A stretch of DNA of 64,000 bases, from NCBI GenBank assembly GCA_007844125.1, contig CM017570.1, positions 51,812,609 to 51,876,608 on the forward strand, read 5' to 3'. Origin of the DNA: Sinonovacula constricta (lineage: Eukaryota > Mollusca > Bivalvia > Cardiida > Solecurtidae). Shown piece after piece: positions 62,991-64,000 of this stretch. The position numbers and the translations under genes are program-made. The notes beneath the pieces are model-generated. The model saw only the letters and a list, made by a program, of their open reading frames with translations, searched no databases and was not told where the DNA came from. Numbering within the stretch: the first letter of the stretch is position 1; every line of letters begins with the position of its first letter.

Positions 62991-64000
62991 GGACCAACAT
63001 CCACATGCAGGCCTTTAACAAGCTGTTTAACCTGTTGGCCATCTAGTGAAGTGGTTCTATAGAGAACGTGACCATCCATATGGAGTCGTTTCCAAAATAC
63101 ATAAGTACTCTTGTACTTCTGTATTCTCTTCACTGAGGAAGAGTAGAGTCTATATTAAATGAGTGTTCATTAATTTTTTAACACAATAATCAAGTTGCAT
63201 GAATTGATATAATACAATGCTCTGCCAATTTAGTATCATAAGAATTGATGCGACAATTGTAATTTTTTTAAATGTTATTTAACAAATTGATAACAAATTG
63301 ATAACCAACAATTCGATTACGGAAAATAACACGTTGAGTGTTATTTAATGGTCAAGTATGATATTAATATATTAGAACTTAAATTAAATGTGCATACACT
63401 TTAATATGCTGTAATATAGCCAGTCTGTGTACAAGTTGAATTCAATAAAATATTTGCAACTTTACAAGCAATTGGTCCAACAGACCAATTTTGACAATAC
63501 CATCACAATTATACCTTTTCGAAAACATGGACTTTAATTTTATTTTGTAATTTGTCTTTGTGATATTAATTCTTCATGACACAAAAATGAACCTTGATTT
63601 CCACTTGGCCATATTTTGATTATCTAAATGTTTATTTGTTATATGCTTTCATTCATTATTAAAAAGATAAATAACTTCTTATTTTAATATTCTTTAAAGG
63701 TATATAATGTTAATATAATCAGACTACAACTTGAGTAAAAGCTTTACGTTTTGAATATCGTCTCCAGTTTTCAGTTACTTACCAATGCAATAAATATTAA
63801 AAAGAGACAGACATGCATAATAAGAAACAAAAAATCAAAAACAGTAAAAACCAGTGTCTATTCTTGGATTCAAAATCGAGGGAATTTGAGGAACTATTCG
63901 TCATTTTGGGCAAGTTTGGGGACTTTGTCTTCTTTTCATATGTGAAAAAATAGGCCCTCCCAGAAAAAATGGGGTGATTTGTGAAAAAATGGGTTGATTC
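62991..64000. other. Right end of window, no gene seen
   Basis: AT-rich, with AATAAA-type words and a short GTGAAAAAATGGG repeat at the very end (63,942-63,996). Confidence 0.4.

Overview
This is a window of animal nuclear DNA. It is AT-rich, split by GT-AG introns and crowded with SINEs, small DNA transposons and long minisatellites. An invertebrate is likely, and a mollusc (perhaps a bivalve) is my best guess, but that is inference from general character and no species marker was found.

The main gene is on the minus strand from 35,098 (ATG) to 2,758 (stop): a PRPF3/Prp3 orthologue, the U4/U6 snRNP protein of the spliceosomal tri-snRNP. I could join 17 coding exons at GT-AG sites with every phase matching, giving a 642-residue protein (human about 683) with a PWI domain, a Prp3 domain and a C-terminal DUF1115 domain. 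A 21-nt in-frame candidate microexon lies in intron 5. A poly(A) signal lies 85 bp past the stop.

The striking feature is what fills the introns. At least five tandem arrays are amplifications of this gene's own exon-intron junctions, each copy repeating a splice site in the gene's orientation: the exon 4 donor (28.3-29.5 kb), exon 9 donor (21.5-21.8 kb), exon 11 donor (16.9-18.4 kb), exon 14 donor (10.1-14.2 kb, about 66 copies) and exon 16 acceptor (3.9-8.95 kb, about 88 copies). The 63-bp and 57-bp units of the last two are multiples of three, so use of another copy would often stay in frame. A sixth array (25.0-25.7 kb) grew from a SINE fragment and also carries a donor-like CAG|GTAAGC. 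Other intronic arrays (39, 42 and 53 bp units) have no clear exon origin. A decayed partial copy of exon 8 lies just past exon 8.

Upstream, 35-39 kb holds a hAT-like miniature transposon, SINEs, an LTR fragment and a 32-bp minisatellite (39.05-40.86 kb). From 43,137 to 41,392 on the minus strand is a two-exon gene for a 205-residue secreted peptide precursor: signal peptide, several dibasic sites and a C-terminal two-cysteine peptide ending in GGK. I do not recognise its family. From 44.6 to 64 kb there is mostly repeat: a 28-bp array, a GA-rich microsatellite, a foldback element, a 9.5-kb array of a 58-bp unit (about 164 copies, each with a forkhead-type TGTTTAC), a miniature LTR element at 59.6-60.0 kb and more SINEs. 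No confident gene was found in the last 20 kb.
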